From contig JAUNKE010000004.1 in the NCBI GenBank assembly GCA_030532905.1, positions 1-40,923 on the forward strand: a DNA stretch of 40,923 nucleotides, read 5' to 3'. The stretch comes from Peptostreptococcaceae bacterium (GTDB lineage Bacteria; Bacillota; Clostridia; Peptostreptococcales; Filifactoraceae). Below the pieces are notes generated by a model. The model had not been told where the DNA came from. It did not search any database and worked only from the letters and a program-made list of their open reading frames with translations. A program made the position numbers and the translations under genes. Position 1 is the first letter of the stretch, and each line of letters opens with the position of its first letter. Shown one piece after another: positions 16,041 to 25,287 of the stretch.

Positions 16041-17762
16041 TTAATATACATAGTCCGCCGTCATATTGGCTTTTTGTATCATCGAATGATAGAGTTTGGA
16101 GCTTTGCATCAAATGGGCATGCGTTCCCATATTATCGATTTTCCCATTGTTCATCACGATGATTTTGTTTGCATTCTCAATGGATTTCAAACGATGCGAA
16201 ACGATGACGACGGTTTTATTTTTAATCAGCGAGTTCAAACTTTCCTGAATCTGCATTTCATTTTCCACATCCAGAGATGCGCTGATTTCGTCCAGCAAAA
16301 TAATCGGCGCATTTTTCAAAAAGGCTCTCGCAATCGAGATTCGTTGACGCTCGCCGCCTGACAATTTGCTGCCGTTTTCTCCGATAATCGTGTCGTATTT
16401 GTCCGGCAGATTTTCAATAAATTGGTGACAATTCGCCATTTTCGCCGCGGCAATCACTTCTTCATCGCTCGCATTTTTATTTCCGATGCGGATATTTTCC
16501 ATCACCGAAGTGTCAAAGAGCGTCACATCTTGAAAAACAATCGATATTTTTTCAAACAGATTTTCCGTATCGACCTTGCTGATATCCTTGCCGTCGATGA
16601 TGATTTCGCCCTTGTCGTAATCATACAATCTCGACATCAGACGAAGTACGGATGTTTTTCCGCAACCTGACGGCCCGACGAGCGCGGTGACTTCATTTTG
16701 TTTCGCAACAAAGGAAATTCCGTCAACGACATCGCGCTCTCCATCGTATGAAAAGCTGACATTCTTAAATTCAATATCGTATTTTGAAAGCTCGCTTTGC
16801 TCGCCTACTTGAATCGGCTCCGTACGAAGCGATCGGATTCTTTCGATTCGTGCATCCATATACATAATCTCCGCCATATTGGCAAAGAGCGCGGTGACCG
16901 CATCGACGATTCGGCAGGATGCGATAATGTAGCCGAGCAGGTAGAGCAGCGATACTTCTCCTTGAATCAAAAGCTTCGTACCGACGACAATCGTCAGTCC
17001 GAGAGAAAATTTGAGAATGGTTCCGATGCCCGAAACCGGAATGGCTTGCTTAAATTCACTTTTAATATGGATTTTCTCGCTCTCGGTGACTTTTTCCATC
17101 AAATCATCTTCGACCTGCTCCGTCAAACCGTAAGCTTTGATCTCCTGCTGCATTTCGATCGCCTGTTGGAAGCTTTCGGAATTCCGTCGGAGTATTTGAT
17201 AATATTCACTCGTGGCATCAATCTGCATCTTCTTCGACATTTGCACCAACAAGAAACAGGTGACAATCGGTAAGACGATGCATAGCCCCATCTGCCAATT
17301 TCCGATGATGAGCATCACCGACACGACGATGAAGAAAACTAAAAATCCGATGAATTGCGGAATGGCATGACAAAGCGCATGCTCGATATCCGCGACATCC
17401 TGCATAACGGTTTGCGAGAGGTCGGAAATATCATGCTTCGTAAAATAGGAAAGCGGCAAATCCTTGAGCACATCGGCAATTTCGATTCGAAGATTGGCGC
17501 TCTCTTTGTAAGTTTCCGTATAATTCGTGTTGTAGTCGATATGTGTAATGATATACATCAGCACCGCGATGATGAGAATGATGACGGTGTAGTACCACGG
17601 AGACTTGGTCGCATCCTCCACCACATTATCGACAAAAAACATAATGAGCATCGCCGGCAACAGAAAGGAGAAGTTTTTGAAAAAAACGGATATACTCGCT
17701 TTGAGAAGTCCCTTCGCCCCGTTCTCCGTCAACGAATAGCGCTCTTGCAATTTCTTAATCAT
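16041..17762 (-). CDS. ABC half-transporter (membrane domain fused to ATPase), second of pair
   Basis: This 573-residue protein has a six-helix type IV (exporter-fold) membrane domain in about residues 1-310, then an ATPase. The ATPase has Walker A GPSGCGKTS, Q-loop VFQDVTLFDTSV, signature LSGGERQRISIARA, Walker B IILLDEISASLD and H-loop VSHRLKS. I chose the ATG at 17762 with GGAGGG upstream; the earlier in-frame ATG would contain that site. It overlaps the first half-transporter by 8 bases, so the two probably form a heterodimer. The pattern of the pair recalls YbtPQ/IrtAB-type transporters, which move siderophores despite the exporter fold. An ordinary multidrug exporter is equally possible. 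Confidence 0.83.
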   Translation of the reverse strand: MIKKLQERYSLTENGAKGLLKASISVFFKNFSFLLPAMLIMFFVDNVVEDATKSPWYYTVIILIIAVLMYIITHIDYNTNYTETYKESANLRIEIADVLKDLPLSYFTKHDISDLSQTVMQDVADIEHALCHAIPQFIGFLVFFIVVSVMLIIGNWQMGLCIVLPIVTCFLLVQMSKKMQIDATSEYYQILRRNSESFQQAIEMQQEIKAYGLTEQVEDDLMEKVTESEKIHIKSEFKQAIPVSGIGTILKFSLGLTIVVGTKLLIQGEVSLLYLLGYIIASCRIVDAVTALFANMAEIMYMDARIERIRSLRTEPIQVGEQSELSKYDIEFKNVSFSYDGERDVVDGISFVAKQNEVTALVGPSGCGKTSVLRLMSRLYDYDKGEIIIDGKDISKVDTENLFEKISIVFQDVTLFDTSVMENIRIGNKNASDEEVIAAAKMANCHQFIENLPDKYDTIIGENGSKLSGGERQRISIARAFLKNAPIILLDEISASLDVENEMQIQESLNSLIKNKTVVIVSHRLKSIENANKIIVMNNGKIDNMGTHAHLMQSSKLYHSMIQKANMTADYVY

Positions 17763-19497
17763 ATACCCTCCAATCATTTGCTTTTGAAAACATATCCTGC
17801 AAATTCTTGTATCTTGTACCCGGTTGCATCAGCTGTTCATCCGTTCCGCGCTCAATAATCTTTCCGTCCTGCACGACCAAGATTTCATCGACCTTACGAA
17901 TGGAGCTCAATCGGTGCGCAATCATCAACACCGTCTTGCCTTTCATCAGATTGGAGAATGCCAACTGAATTTCATACTCATTCTCCGGATCCGCCGCTGC
18001 GGAAGCTTCGTCCAAAATAATGATGTCGGCATTTTTCAAAATCGCGCGTGCAATCGCAATGCGCTGCGTTTCTCCACCGGAAAGATACACACCTTTTGAG
18101 CCGATGACGGTATGCTCTCTATCTTTGAACTTATCCAGAATATCATTGCACTGTGCCAATTTGAGCGCATTCAGAATTTCTTCATCGCTCGCATTCGGAT
18201 TTCCGATTTTCACATTTTCATAGATGCTGGTCTTGAATAATTTACTGTGTTGAAATACGAAGGCGATATTTTTCATCAGGGCTTTTTGTGAATAGCTTTC
18301 GATATTCTTGCCGCCAATCAGAATTTCTCCTTCATCAATCCTGTAAAATCCGGAGACCAACTTGGCAATCGTGGTCTTCCCGCCACCCGAAGCCCCGACC
18401 AGCGCATAGCTCTTGTTGCCGTCCAATCGAAAACTCAAATCGCGGAGCACATATTCGTCCTCGTATTTGAAAGAGACATTTTTGAATTCAATTGAATAGT
18501 CGTCAAAATGTTCTTCATCGCCATATTGCAGTTGGTTTTTCTCCATCTGTGCAAAAAAATTCTCCAACTTATCGACCGCCTGCAAAGCTTTGAATTGAAA
18601 CATCGATACATACATCACCTTCATAATGCAGCTGAACATCGTTCCGGCAAAGCAAATGAAGAAAATGATGCGTGCCAAAGTTTCCGGTACGGACGCACCC
18701 TTATCCATCAGCAAAATTCCGACGGGAATCGTGAAGGTTGCAAACAGATTGAACAGCACTTGAAAACTCACGAACGGCGTGCGACAACTCATTGAAAAGC
18801 TGAGCGCATAATCCGAGTAATCGGTGATGGCTTTGTAAAATGCTTTGATGGAATGCACCTTCGTTCTGAAAATTTTAATGACCTGCATGCCCCGAACATA
18901 TTCCACCGCTTCGGCATTCATTTTCTCAAGCGACGCCATATAATTGGACATAAATTCCTTGTTGCCCGTCATACCCATGACCAAAATCATTCCGATGATG
19001 ACAACGACAACCAGAAATGCACCCAATTTGATATCCACCATGAAGGTCGTGATAATCATCAGAATCGGAGTGAGAATCGCCAATATCAAGTCCGGTATCA
19101 AATGCGCGACAATCATATGCGTTTCACTTGCATTGTCATCGATGATTTTGCGAATTTTTCCGGACGCATTCATATCAAAGAATGAAAAGGACGCCCGCAT
19201 CAGTTGTTTAATGCCCGCTTTTCGCATATTGGTTTCCAATCGGAAAGCCAAAATATGGGATGAAGCGAGCGCGAAGAAATAAGTTAGCGCATTCGCAATC
19301 ATCAGCAATACGATAATCACCGCATAATGCATACCGACTTCCAAGTCCCGATAGACAATCAGCTGCTCCAAAAATTTCCACAGATACCAAAACGGTGCAA
19401 TGGACAAAAATCCGGAGATGATTGAAAAGAAGATTGATACATAGGCATAGACCATACGCTCCGGCGTATATCGAAACAATCTTTTGTAAATATTCAT
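17755..19497 (-). CDS. ABC half-transporter (membrane domain fused to ATPase), first of pair
   Basis: This 580-residue protein has a membrane domain (residues 1-310) with the segment SFFDMNASGKIRKIIDDNASET, of the kind seen in YbtP/IrtA-like transporters. The ATPase has Walker A GASGGGKTT, signature LSGGETQRIAIARA and Walker B IIILDEASAAADPENE. The AADPEN form is also typical of that group. GGAGGG precedes the ATG. It is the first gene after a leader of about 210 bases holding an attenuator. The substrate is unknown; a role in peptide, drug or siderophore transport cannot be separated from sequence alone. Confidence 0.83.
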   Translation of the reverse strand: MNIYKRLFRYTPERMVYAYVSIFFSIISGFLSIAPFWYLWKFLEQLIVYRDLEVGMHYAVIIVLLMIANALTYFFALASSHILAFRLETNMRKAGIKQLMRASFSFFDMNASGKIRKIIDDNASETHMIVAHLIPDLILAILTPILMIITTFMVDIKLGAFLVVVVIIGMILVMGMTGNKEFMSNYMASLEKMNAEAVEYVRGMQVIKIFRTKVHSIKAFYKAITDYSDYALSFSMSCRTPFVSFQVLFNLFATFTIPVGILLMDKGASVPETLARIIFFICFAGTMFSCIMKVMYVSMFQFKALQAVDKLENFFAQMEKNQLQYGDEEHFDDYSIEFKNVSFKYEDEYVLRDLSFRLDGNKSYALVGASGGGKTTIAKLVSGFYRIDEGEILIGGKNIESYSQKALMKNIAFVFQHSKLFKTSIYENVKIGNPNASDEEILNALKLAQCNDILDKFKDREHTVIGSKGVYLSGGETQRIAIARAILKNADIIILDEASAAADPENEYEIQLAFSNLMKGKTVLMIAHRLSSIRKVDEILVVQDGKIIERGTDEQLMQPGTRYKNLQDMFSKANDWRVYD

Positions 19498-19537
19498 TGT
19501 CCCTCCTCGTCTGAGCTTACGGGAAGCTCGTTTTCAT

Positions 19538-19587
19538 AAAAAATACAAAAGGAGAATAAACCCATCTTTTGTATGAGCCATTCTCCT
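19538..19587 (-). promoter_or_regulatory. Transcription attenuator in the ABC half-transporter leader
   Basis: On the minus strand ATACAAAAG pairs with CTTTTGTAT around a 14-base loop, directly followed by a run of T: a rho-independent terminator. An alternative stem, AGGAGAAT with ATTCTCCT, uses the terminator loop and the first bases of its 3' arm. The two cannot form together in the simple form, so this is a classical terminator/antiterminator pair. A further hairpin (GAGCTT/AAGCTC, 19513-19529) precedes the ribosome site. The trigger, such as ribosome stalling or a ligand, is not evident. Confidence 0.65.
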
Positions 19588-19715
19588 GTATAATCGGATA
19601 AATTTGCAAAAGAAATCCAAATCTCAACTCTCCAAATCGATATTCAGCTTCTTCATTTGCACTTAAAACTTTTTGCGTCTCATCCGAGCTGTTGACTTAA
19701 TCAGTACCTGCTCTC

Positions 19716-19744
19716 ACTATACCACAAGTTTCGACTTTTTTCCA
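19716..19744 (-). promoter_or_regulatory. Promoter of the ABC half-transporter operon
   Basis: TGGTATAGT is an extended -10 element, with TGGAAA 17 bases upstream as a -35 box. Transcription would start near 19709, giving a leader of about 210 bases before the ATG at 19497. Confidence 0.55.
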
Positions 19745-19780
19745 CTAAAATCATTTAACCAATAAAAATTTTGTAAAGAA

Positions 19781-19809
19781 AAACCCCTTCCCGTTTTGAG
19801 AAGAGGTTT
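19781..19809 (-). terminator. Terminator of the succinate-to-propionate operon
   Basis: On the minus strand AAACCTCTTC pairs with GAAGGGGTTT (one G-U) around a 9-base loop, then TTCTTT. It lies about 28 bases after the last gene of the ten-gene operon. Confidence 0.75.
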
Positions 19810-19836
19810 CGAATTCTTAATATAAAATTTATCCGT

Positions 19837-21102
19837 TTATCCGAACAGTGTAAGCAGTACACCCGCTGCAACCGCAGAACCGATTACACCTGCCACATTC
19901 GGTCCCATCGCATGCATCAATAGGAAGTTGGTCGGATTATAATCTCTTCCGACTTTATTGGATACACGAGCCGCCATTGGTACTGCGGAAACTCCTGCCG
20001 AACCGATAAGCGGGTTGATTGGATCGGATTTTGAAAGTACATTCATCAATTTTGCAAGCAAAACTCCCGCTGCGGAACCAACACCGAACGCCACTACACC
20101 AAGGAAGATAATCATCAAAGTTTTCGGTGTCAGGAATTGTTCCGCCGTTGCGGATGCGCCTACCGATGTTCCAAGCATAATGGTGATGATATTGATCAAG
20201 TTGTTGGATGCCGTTTCGGAAAGTCTGTCCGTTACCATACATTCTTTGAACAGGTTACCAAGCATCAGCATCCCTACCAAAGTCGCTGCCGCCGGCAAAA
20301 TCAACGATACAACAATTGTAACTACAATCGGGAAAATAATTTTTTCCTTTTTACTGACCGTACGGAGCTGCTTCATAACGATTTTACGCTCTTTGTCTGT
20401 TGTGAGCGCTCTCATAATCGGCGGCTGAATTACCGGTACCAATGCCATATAAGAATACGCAGCTACGGCAATCGGTCCAAGTAGATGTGGTGCCAACTTC
20501 GTTGTAAGGAAGATGGCAGTCGGTCCGTCCGCTCCACCGATAATTCCTATCGATGCTGCTTCTTGTGAAGTAAATCCGAACAAAATCGCTCCTACGAATG
20601 TAAAGAAGATACCGAACTGAGCTGCAGCTCCAAGCAACAAGCTTTTCGGATTCGCGATCAGCGGTGAGAAGTCGGTCATCGCGCCGACGCCCAAGAAAAT
20701 AAGCGGCGGGAAGATACCGAATTTGTTTCCTCTTGAAAGATAGTATAGAAGTCCACCGGGTGATTCTAAAATGCTATGGACATAAAACTTACCTTCTTGT
20801 GCCATCTCCTGCATTTTCACAAGCTCGTCGGGCGAAAGAGAATTCGGATCCAAAAACTGATTGAATATCGGAATTTCCGCAATCGTTTTTGGATAATCCA
20901 TTATTCCGGCAAGTGGAAGATTCACCAGCAACATTCCAAATGCAATCGGAATCAACAACAAAGGCTCAAACCCTTTCGCAATAGCGAGGTAAAGTAGTAC
21001 GCAGGCAATGACTATCATGATCAACTGTTTTGGATCTCCACCTTCAGTAAACATGGAGACAATTCCGGTTGATTGTAGAAACTCTACAAAAATATCCTTC
21101 AT
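19837..21102 (-). CDS. mmdB: Na+-translocating decarboxylase beta subunit
   Basis: This 421-residue, highly hydrophobic protein has about nine to eleven helices and matches OadB/MmdB/GcdB. The hallmark [20 protein letters not shown] is present; its Asp is part of the Na+ and proton path in studied members. Near the C-terminus, [18 protein letters not shown] is also typical. It receives carboxybiotin from the gamma subunit, releases CO2 and pumps Na+ outward. It is the last gene of the operon, 14 bases after the biotin carrier gene. The methylmalonyl-CoA specificity is inferred from the neighbours; the beta subunit alone cannot distinguish substrates. Confidence 0.92.
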   Translation of the reverse strand: MKDIFVEFLQSTGIVSMFTEGGDPKQLIMIVIACVLLYLAIAKGFEPLLLIPIAFGMLLVNLPLAGIMDYPKTIAEIPIFNQFLDPNSLSPDELVKMQEMAQEGKFYVHSILESPGGLLYYLSRGNKFGIFPPLIFLGVGAMTDFSPLIANPKSLLLGAAAQFGIFFTFVGAILFGFTSQEAASIGIIGGADGPTAIFLTTKLAPHLLGPIAVAAYSYMALVPVIQPPIMRALTTDKERKIVMKQLRTVSKKEKIIFPIVVTIVVSLILPAAATLVGMLMLGNLFKECMVTDRLSETASNNLINIITIMLGTSVGASATAEQFLTPKTLMIIFLGVVAFGVGSAAGVLLAKLMNVLSKSDPINPLIGSAGVSAVPMAARVSNKVGRDYNPTNFLLMHAMGPNVAGVIGSAVAAGVLLTLFG

Positions 21103-21116
21103 TTTTTACCTCTTTC

Positions 21117-21521
21117 TTAGCCTATTACTACCAATACATCTCCTGTATTTACCGAAGAACCTTTGCTTACATTAACCGCTTTTACTACGCCGTCAACAGG
21201 ACAAGGCAATTCGTTTTCCATTTTCATCGCTTCAAGCACTACGGCAAGTTGACCGGATTTTACTTGGTCTCCGACATTTACCGCTACATTCAGAATTGTG
21301 CCCGGCATCGGTGAAGAAACCGCCGATTCACCCGCTCCGGCTTTTGCCGCAGGTGCTGCAGGTGCCGCCGGCGCTGCAGCCGGAGCCGGTGCTGCGGCTT
21401 TCGGTGCTGCGGGAGCAGGAGACGCTGCCGGTCTCGGTGCGGAAACTGCGCCATCTTTTACTTCTTCAACTTCAACTTGATATTGAGAACCGTTTACGGT
21501 TACATTAAACTTTTTTATCAT
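21117..21521 (-). CDS. mmdC: Biotin carrier (gamma) subunit of the decarboxylase
   Basis: This 134-residue protein starts with a short beta region and has an Ala/Pro-rich flexible hinge (about 30-65). The biotinyl domain follows, with EAMKMEN; Lys100, 34 residues from the C-terminus, is the expected biotinylation site. PMPG precedes it at the usual distance. I chose the ATG at 21521 with GGAGG upstream; an earlier TTG would include that site. The protein shuttles the carboxyl group from the alpha subunit to the membrane beta subunit. Confidence 0.92.
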   Translation of the reverse strand: MIKKFNVTVNGSQYQVEVEEVKDGAVSAPRPAASPAPAAPKAAAPAPAAAPAAPAAPAAKAGAGESAVSSPMPGTILNVAVNVGDQVKSGQLAVVLEAMKMENELPCPVDGVVKAVNVSKGSSVNTGDVLVVIG

Positions 21522-21538
21522 TTTATCCTCCAATTAGA

Positions 21539-21922
21539 CTATAATCTACTATTCATTTGCTCCAGTAAGCCGGCAGTTCCCCAGCTATCATTGGTTTTGA
21601 CAATATTCTTAATCACGATTCGGCTTCCTTCACCCGAGCTCATCGCATTCACCGCCGCCATTACCGCTGCAATTACTTCGCTTTCATCTTTTGCGGCAGG
21701 AGCCGGTGCGGCAACCGCCGGTGTCGATTTTGTCTCGATCGTCGGCTGCGTTTTCTTTTCCGTGCTGATGAGTTTCAGTCCTTTGATAACGAACATCAAA
21801 ATAACTAAAACACTGAACACGATTGCCATCGCCAACAAGGTAACTCCCAAACAAGCCATCATTTTCTGACTGACCGTCATGTTCGGATCATTTGACGCGA
21901 GCTGTTTTATTAGTTCGTACAT
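21539..21922 (-). CDS. mmdD: Membrane-anchor (OadG-like, delta) subunit of the decarboxylase
   Basis: This 127-residue protein has a single helix (about residues 24-47), then an Ala/Pro-rich linker and a C-terminal SEVIAAVMAAVNAM segment with a short tail. This is the arrangement of OadG/MmdD subunits, which hold the cytoplasmic alpha subunit to the membrane complex. The position between alpha and gamma genes matches the Veillonella mmd order, but no separate mmdE is present. Confidence 0.85.
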   Translation of the reverse strand: MYELIKQLASNDPNMTVSQKMMACLGVTLLAMAIVFSVLVILMFVIKGLKLISTEKKTQPTIETKSTPAVAAPAPAAKDESEVIAAVMAAVNAMSSGEGSRIVIKNIVKTNDSWGTAGLLEQMNSRL

Positions 21923-21949
21923 TTTTTTCTCCCTTCTGTATGAAAAATC

Positions 21950-23494
21950 CTATAGCGGAATATTTCCATGTTTCTTAGGAGGTCTTTGCTCTTTCTTGCT
22001 GCTGAGCATATCCAGTGCATCGATTAAGCGAATTCTTGTGTGCGCCGGCTCGATGACATCATCTACATAACCTCTCTCAGCCGCCTTGTATGGAGTTGCA
22101 AATTCATCCTTGTATTCTTGGATTTTTTCTGCACGAGCTTTTACCGGGTCATCGGCTGCGTCAATATCTTTTTTGAATATGATATTTGCCGCTCCGTCCG
22201 GTCCCATAACCGCGATTTCCGCTGTCGGCCATGCAAGTACCATATCTGCGCCAAGCTCCTTGGAACACATCGCGATATAGGATCCGCCGTAAGCTTTTCT
22301 TGTAATCAAGGTGATTTTCGGAACGGTCGCCTCGGAGAATGCATAGAGCATTTTCGCTCCGTGACGAATGATTCCGCCGTACTCTTGCGAAGTTCCCGGT
22401 AAGAATCCCGGAACATCTTCGATACTTAGAATCGGAATATTGTATGCATCGCAGGTTCTGATGAATTTACCCGCTTTATCGGATGCGTTGATGTCCAATG
22501 ACCCCGCCATCACTCTCGGCTGATTCGCAACGATACCGATTGTTTGTCCGTTCAGTCTTGCATATCCCGTTACAATATTCGGTGCGAACAATTCCTGATA
22601 CTCCATAAAATCGCCGTCATCCACCAATGAGCGAATGATATCTTTTACATCATACGCTTTGTTCGGACTGTCCGGAATAATTGTATTCAATTCTTCGATT
22701 AGTCTGTTCGGATCATCATTGGTTGCATATACCGGCGGCTTCTCCATATTGTTGGACGGAAGGAAGCTGAGCAATCGTCTTACTTCCAAAATAGCCGCCG
22801 TATCGTCGGATGCTTTGTAATGTGCAACACCGGATACGGAGTTGTGTGTCGTCGCTCCGCCGAGTGCTTCCGCCGTTACCACTTCTCCGGTCACCGCTTT
22901 GATAACCTGTGGTCCGGTGATAAACATCTGACTGGTATTTTCAACCATGAAGATAAAGTCCGTAATTGCCGGCGAATAAACCGCTCCACCCGCACAAGGT
23001 CCCATGATGATGGAGATTTGCGGAATAACACCGGAAGAAATTGTATTTCTGAAGAAGATGGATCCATATCCTTTAAGCGCATCCACCGCTTCCTGAATTC
23101 TCGCTCCGCCGGAGTCGTTCATTCCGACGCATGGTGCTCCCATCTTGAGCGCAAGATCCATCACTTTTACAATTTTCGCAGCATGCATTTCACCAAGCGA
23201 GCCGCCCACTACCGTAAAGTCCTGTGCAAAAGCATATACCAATCTGCCGTCCACTTTACCGTATCCTGTGATAACACCTTCAGCCGGGGCATCCAATGAC
23301 GCCATATCAAAGTTTGTACATCTGTGTTTAACAAATGCGTCCAATTCAACAAATGTATTTTCGTCAAAAAGAATGTTCATTCTTTCGCGAGCAGTCAGCT
23401 TTCCGGAATCATGTTGCTTTTGAACTCTTTTTGCTCCACCCGCTTCTTCAATCTTTTGACGCTTTTCAATAAGCTGTTGTAATTTATCAGCCAT
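21950..23494 (-). CDS. mmdA: Methylmalonyl-CoA decarboxylase alpha (carboxyltransferase) subunit
   Basis: This 514-residue protein belongs to the acyl-CoA carboxyltransferase family, like propionyl-CoA carboxylase beta. It has two crotonase-type halves, with GGSLGEMHAAKIVK, a GPCAGGAVYSPAITDF segment, and GGSYIAMCSKELGAD and GPDGAANIIFKK in the second half. It transfers the carboxyl group of methylmalonyl-CoA to biotin. It lies 9 bases after the epimerase gene and ahead of the other decarboxylase subunits. That context favours methylmalonyl-CoA over glutaconyl-CoA or propionyl-CoA carboxylation. Confidence 0.92.
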   Translation of the reverse strand: MADKLQQLIEKRQKIEEAGGAKRVQKQHDSGKLTARERMNILFDENTFVELDAFVKHRCTNFDMASLDAPAEGVITGYGKVDGRLVYAFAQDFTVVGGSLGEMHAAKIVKVMDLALKMGAPCVGMNDSGGARIQEAVDALKGYGSIFFRNTISSGVIPQISIIMGPCAGGAVYSPAITDFIFMVENTSQMFITGPQVIKAVTGEVVTAEALGGATTHNSVSGVAHYKASDDTAAILEVRRLLSFLPSNNMEKPPVYATNDDPNRLIEELNTIIPDSPNKAYDVKDIIRSLVDDGDFMEYQELFAPNIVTGYARLNGQTIGIVANQPRVMAGSLDINASDKAGKFIRTCDAYNIPILSIEDVPGFLPGTSQEYGGIIRHGAKMLYAFSEATVPKITLITRKAYGGSYIAMCSKELGADMVLAWPTAEIAVMGPDGAANIIFKKDIDAADDPVKARAEKIQEYKDEFATPYKAAERGYVDDVIEPAHTRIRLIDALDMLSSKKEQRPPKKHGNIPL

Positions 23495-23503
23495 TGCTCC
23501 TCC

Positions 23504-23914
23504 TTATTTTCTCTCACTTAGTTCAAGCAATATGCCACCGGTTGATTTCGGATGAACAAACGCGATTCTTGCTCCGCCAGCTCCGTATCTTGGAGACTCA
23601 TCAATCATCTGGTATCCTTTTTCTTTCATTTCAGCGATTGCATTTTCGATATTGTCCACTCTGATTGCAACATGCTGAATTCCTGCACGACCACCGTTTT
23701 TCTCGATGTATCTTGCAATCGGTCCGTCCGGAGAAGTAGACTCCAAAAACTCAAGCTCCGTATCTCCAAGCGGGAAGAATGCAACCTTAACTTTTTGCTC
23801 CTCTACAACCTCTGTGCCTTGGCATTTGATACCTAAAACATCTTCATAAAACTTAATCGTTTCATCCAAATTGTTAACCGCAATACCTATGTGGTCCACT
23901 CTACTAACATTCAT
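23504..23914 (-). CDS. mce: Methylmalonyl-CoA epimerase
   Basis: This 136-residue protein of the VOC (glyoxalase) fold has two beta-alpha modules. Metal ligands are visible in VDHIGIAV, in the GIQHVAIRV strand and at the C-terminal GGILLELSE. The length equals that of known epimerases. It interconverts the R product of the mutase and the S form used by the decarboxylase. It sits between meaB and mmdA with gaps of 13 and 9 bases. Confidence 0.93.
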   Translation of the reverse strand: MNVSRVDHIGIAVNNLDETIKFYEDVLGIKCQGTEVVEEQKVKVAFFPLGDTELEFLESTSPDGPIARYIEKNGGRAGIQHVAIRVDNIENAIAEMKEKGYQMIDESPRYGAGGARIAFVHPKSTGGILLELSERK

Positions 23915-23927
23915 TGTGTAAGCCTCC

Positions 23928-24857
23928 TTAAATATTTTTTATTATTTCTTGAGCAACGGAATACGGGTCGGTTTCCTTGCTGGTCGTATCCAAAAGCATC
24001 TCTTCAATTTTCCCTTCTCCAATCAGCTTTGAAATCTTCCCTTCCACATGCTCATGAACAATCTCACTGATTTCCGACTTGTTTCGGTTGAGCTGTTTCT
24101 CCAACAACTTGCCCGATTCTTCCAGAAATTTTTTGTGCGAAAGTATATTTTCCACAACGGTCGGAACGCCTTCGCCCGTTTCTCCGACCGTCATTGAAAT
24201 CGGCGGTCTGAATTCCCAATCTTTTTTGAAATCCAGCATCATGTCGATCTCTCTAAAAGTTTTTTTCGCGCCGTCCTTGTCCGCTTTGTTGATGACAAAG
24301 ACATCGCCCACTTCCATAACGCCGGCTTTGATTGCCTGAATATCATCGCCCAGTCCGGGTACCATTACCATCAAGGTCGTATCCGCCGTTTTTACAATTT
24401 CCACTTCGGACTGACCGACACCAACCGTCTCGACAAAGATAAAATCACAACCGTAAGCATCCAGCACCTTGATGGCTCCCTGGGTCGCCTTGGAGATTCC
24501 TCCAAGTTGACCCCTTGAGCCCATCGAACGAATAAACACGCCCGGATCGAGATACAGATCGGACATTCGAATTCTGTCGCCGAGAATAGCTCCCTTAGAG
24601 AAAGGACTGCTTGGGTCGATGGCAATGATGCCTATCTTTTTGTCTTCTTTTCTCAGTTCCTTTACCAACTTGTCCGTAAGCGTAGATTTTCCGGCGCCCG
24701 GCGGCCCGGTGATACCTATGATATATGCGCCCTGAGTACGACGATACACCTGCTTCAGCACATCATATTGAGGATCTCGTCCATTTTCTACAATACTGAT
24801 GATTCTTGCACAAGCCACTTTATCGCCCTGTACCAGTCTTTCAATAAGTTGCTCCAT
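23928..24857 (-). CDS. meaB: MeaB-type GTPase chaperone of methylmalonyl-CoA mutase
   Basis: This 309-residue G3E-family P-loop GTPase has Walker A GPPGAGKST, the switch region IDPSSPFSKGAILGDRIRM, ETVGVGQSEV and the guanine motif NKAD. It resembles MeaB/ArgK. Known members guard the B12 cofactor of the mutase and help replace damaged cobalamin. It is adjacent to both mutase subunit genes. Confidence 0.93.
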   Translation of the reverse strand: MEQLIERLVQGDKVACARIISIVENGRDPQYDVLKQVYRRTQGAYIIGITGPPGAGKSTLTDKLVKELRKEDKKIGIIAIDPSSPFSKGAILGDRIRMSDLYLDPGVFIRSMGSRGQLGGISKATQGAIKVLDAYGCDFIFVETVGVGQSEVEIVKTADTTLMVMVPGLGDDIQAIKAGVMEVGDVFVINKADKDGAKKTFREIDMMLDFKKDWEFRPPISMTVGETGEGVPTVVENILSHKKFLEESGKLLEKQLNRNKSEISEIVHEHVEGKISKLIGEGKIEEMLLDTTSKETDPYSVAQEIIKNI

Positions 24858-24870
24858 AATCAGCTCCTAT

Positions 24871-25275
24871 TTATTTCTTTACATTTGCACGAATAAAATC
24901 TGCTGTTACACTTGTCGGTGTTCCCGGTGTAAATACTTCCGCGATACCATGCTCCTTCAAGTAAGGGATATCGTCATCCGGAATTACGCCGCCTCCGATT
25001 ACCAAAATTTCATCATACACGCCTTGCTCTTTCAAAAGATCCACCACTTTCGGAAGAAGATGGCTGTGCGCTCCTGACAAAATACTCATCGCTACAACAT
25101 CAACGTCTTCTTGAATCGCCGTCTCAACGATTTGCTCAGGAGTTTGGCGAAGTCCCGTATAAATAACTTCCATTCCTTCATCTCTGAGTGCTCTCGCTAC
25201 TACTTTTGCGCCTCTGTCGTGTCCGTCCAGACCCGGTTTTGCAACTAATACTCTAATAATTTTATCCATTTTCAT
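24871..25275 (-). CDS. Cobalamin-binding subunit of split methylmalonyl-CoA mutase
   Basis: This 134-residue protein is a stand-alone B12-binding domain with the base-off/His-on signature: DGHDRG near residue 19, a central SILSG and the GGG strand in [11 protein letters not shown]. It lacks the catalytic barrel, which is encoded by the preceding gene, so the mutase here is split. The two must join for activity. It is 12 bases after the large subunit gene. Confidence 0.92.
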   Translation of the reverse strand: MKMDKIIRVLVAKPGLDGHDRGAKVVARALRDEGMEVIYTGLRQTPEQIVETAIQEDVDVVAMSILSGAHSHLLPKVVDLLKEQGVYDEILVIGGGVIPDDDIPYLKEHGIAEVFTPGTPTSVTADFIRANVKK

Positions 25276-25287
25276 TCCTCCACTTTC

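Noticed and set aside
19534-19581. A 15-codon leader peptide (MAHTKDGFILLLYFL) spanning the attenuator
   Set aside because: AGGAG lies only one base before the ATG, too close to serve as its ribosome site, so I do not list it as a gene.
19498-19744. T-box riboswitch before the ABC pair
   Set aside because: No T-box sequence (AGGGTGGnACCGCG) or specifier stem is visible; only the generic terminator/antiterminator layout is shared.
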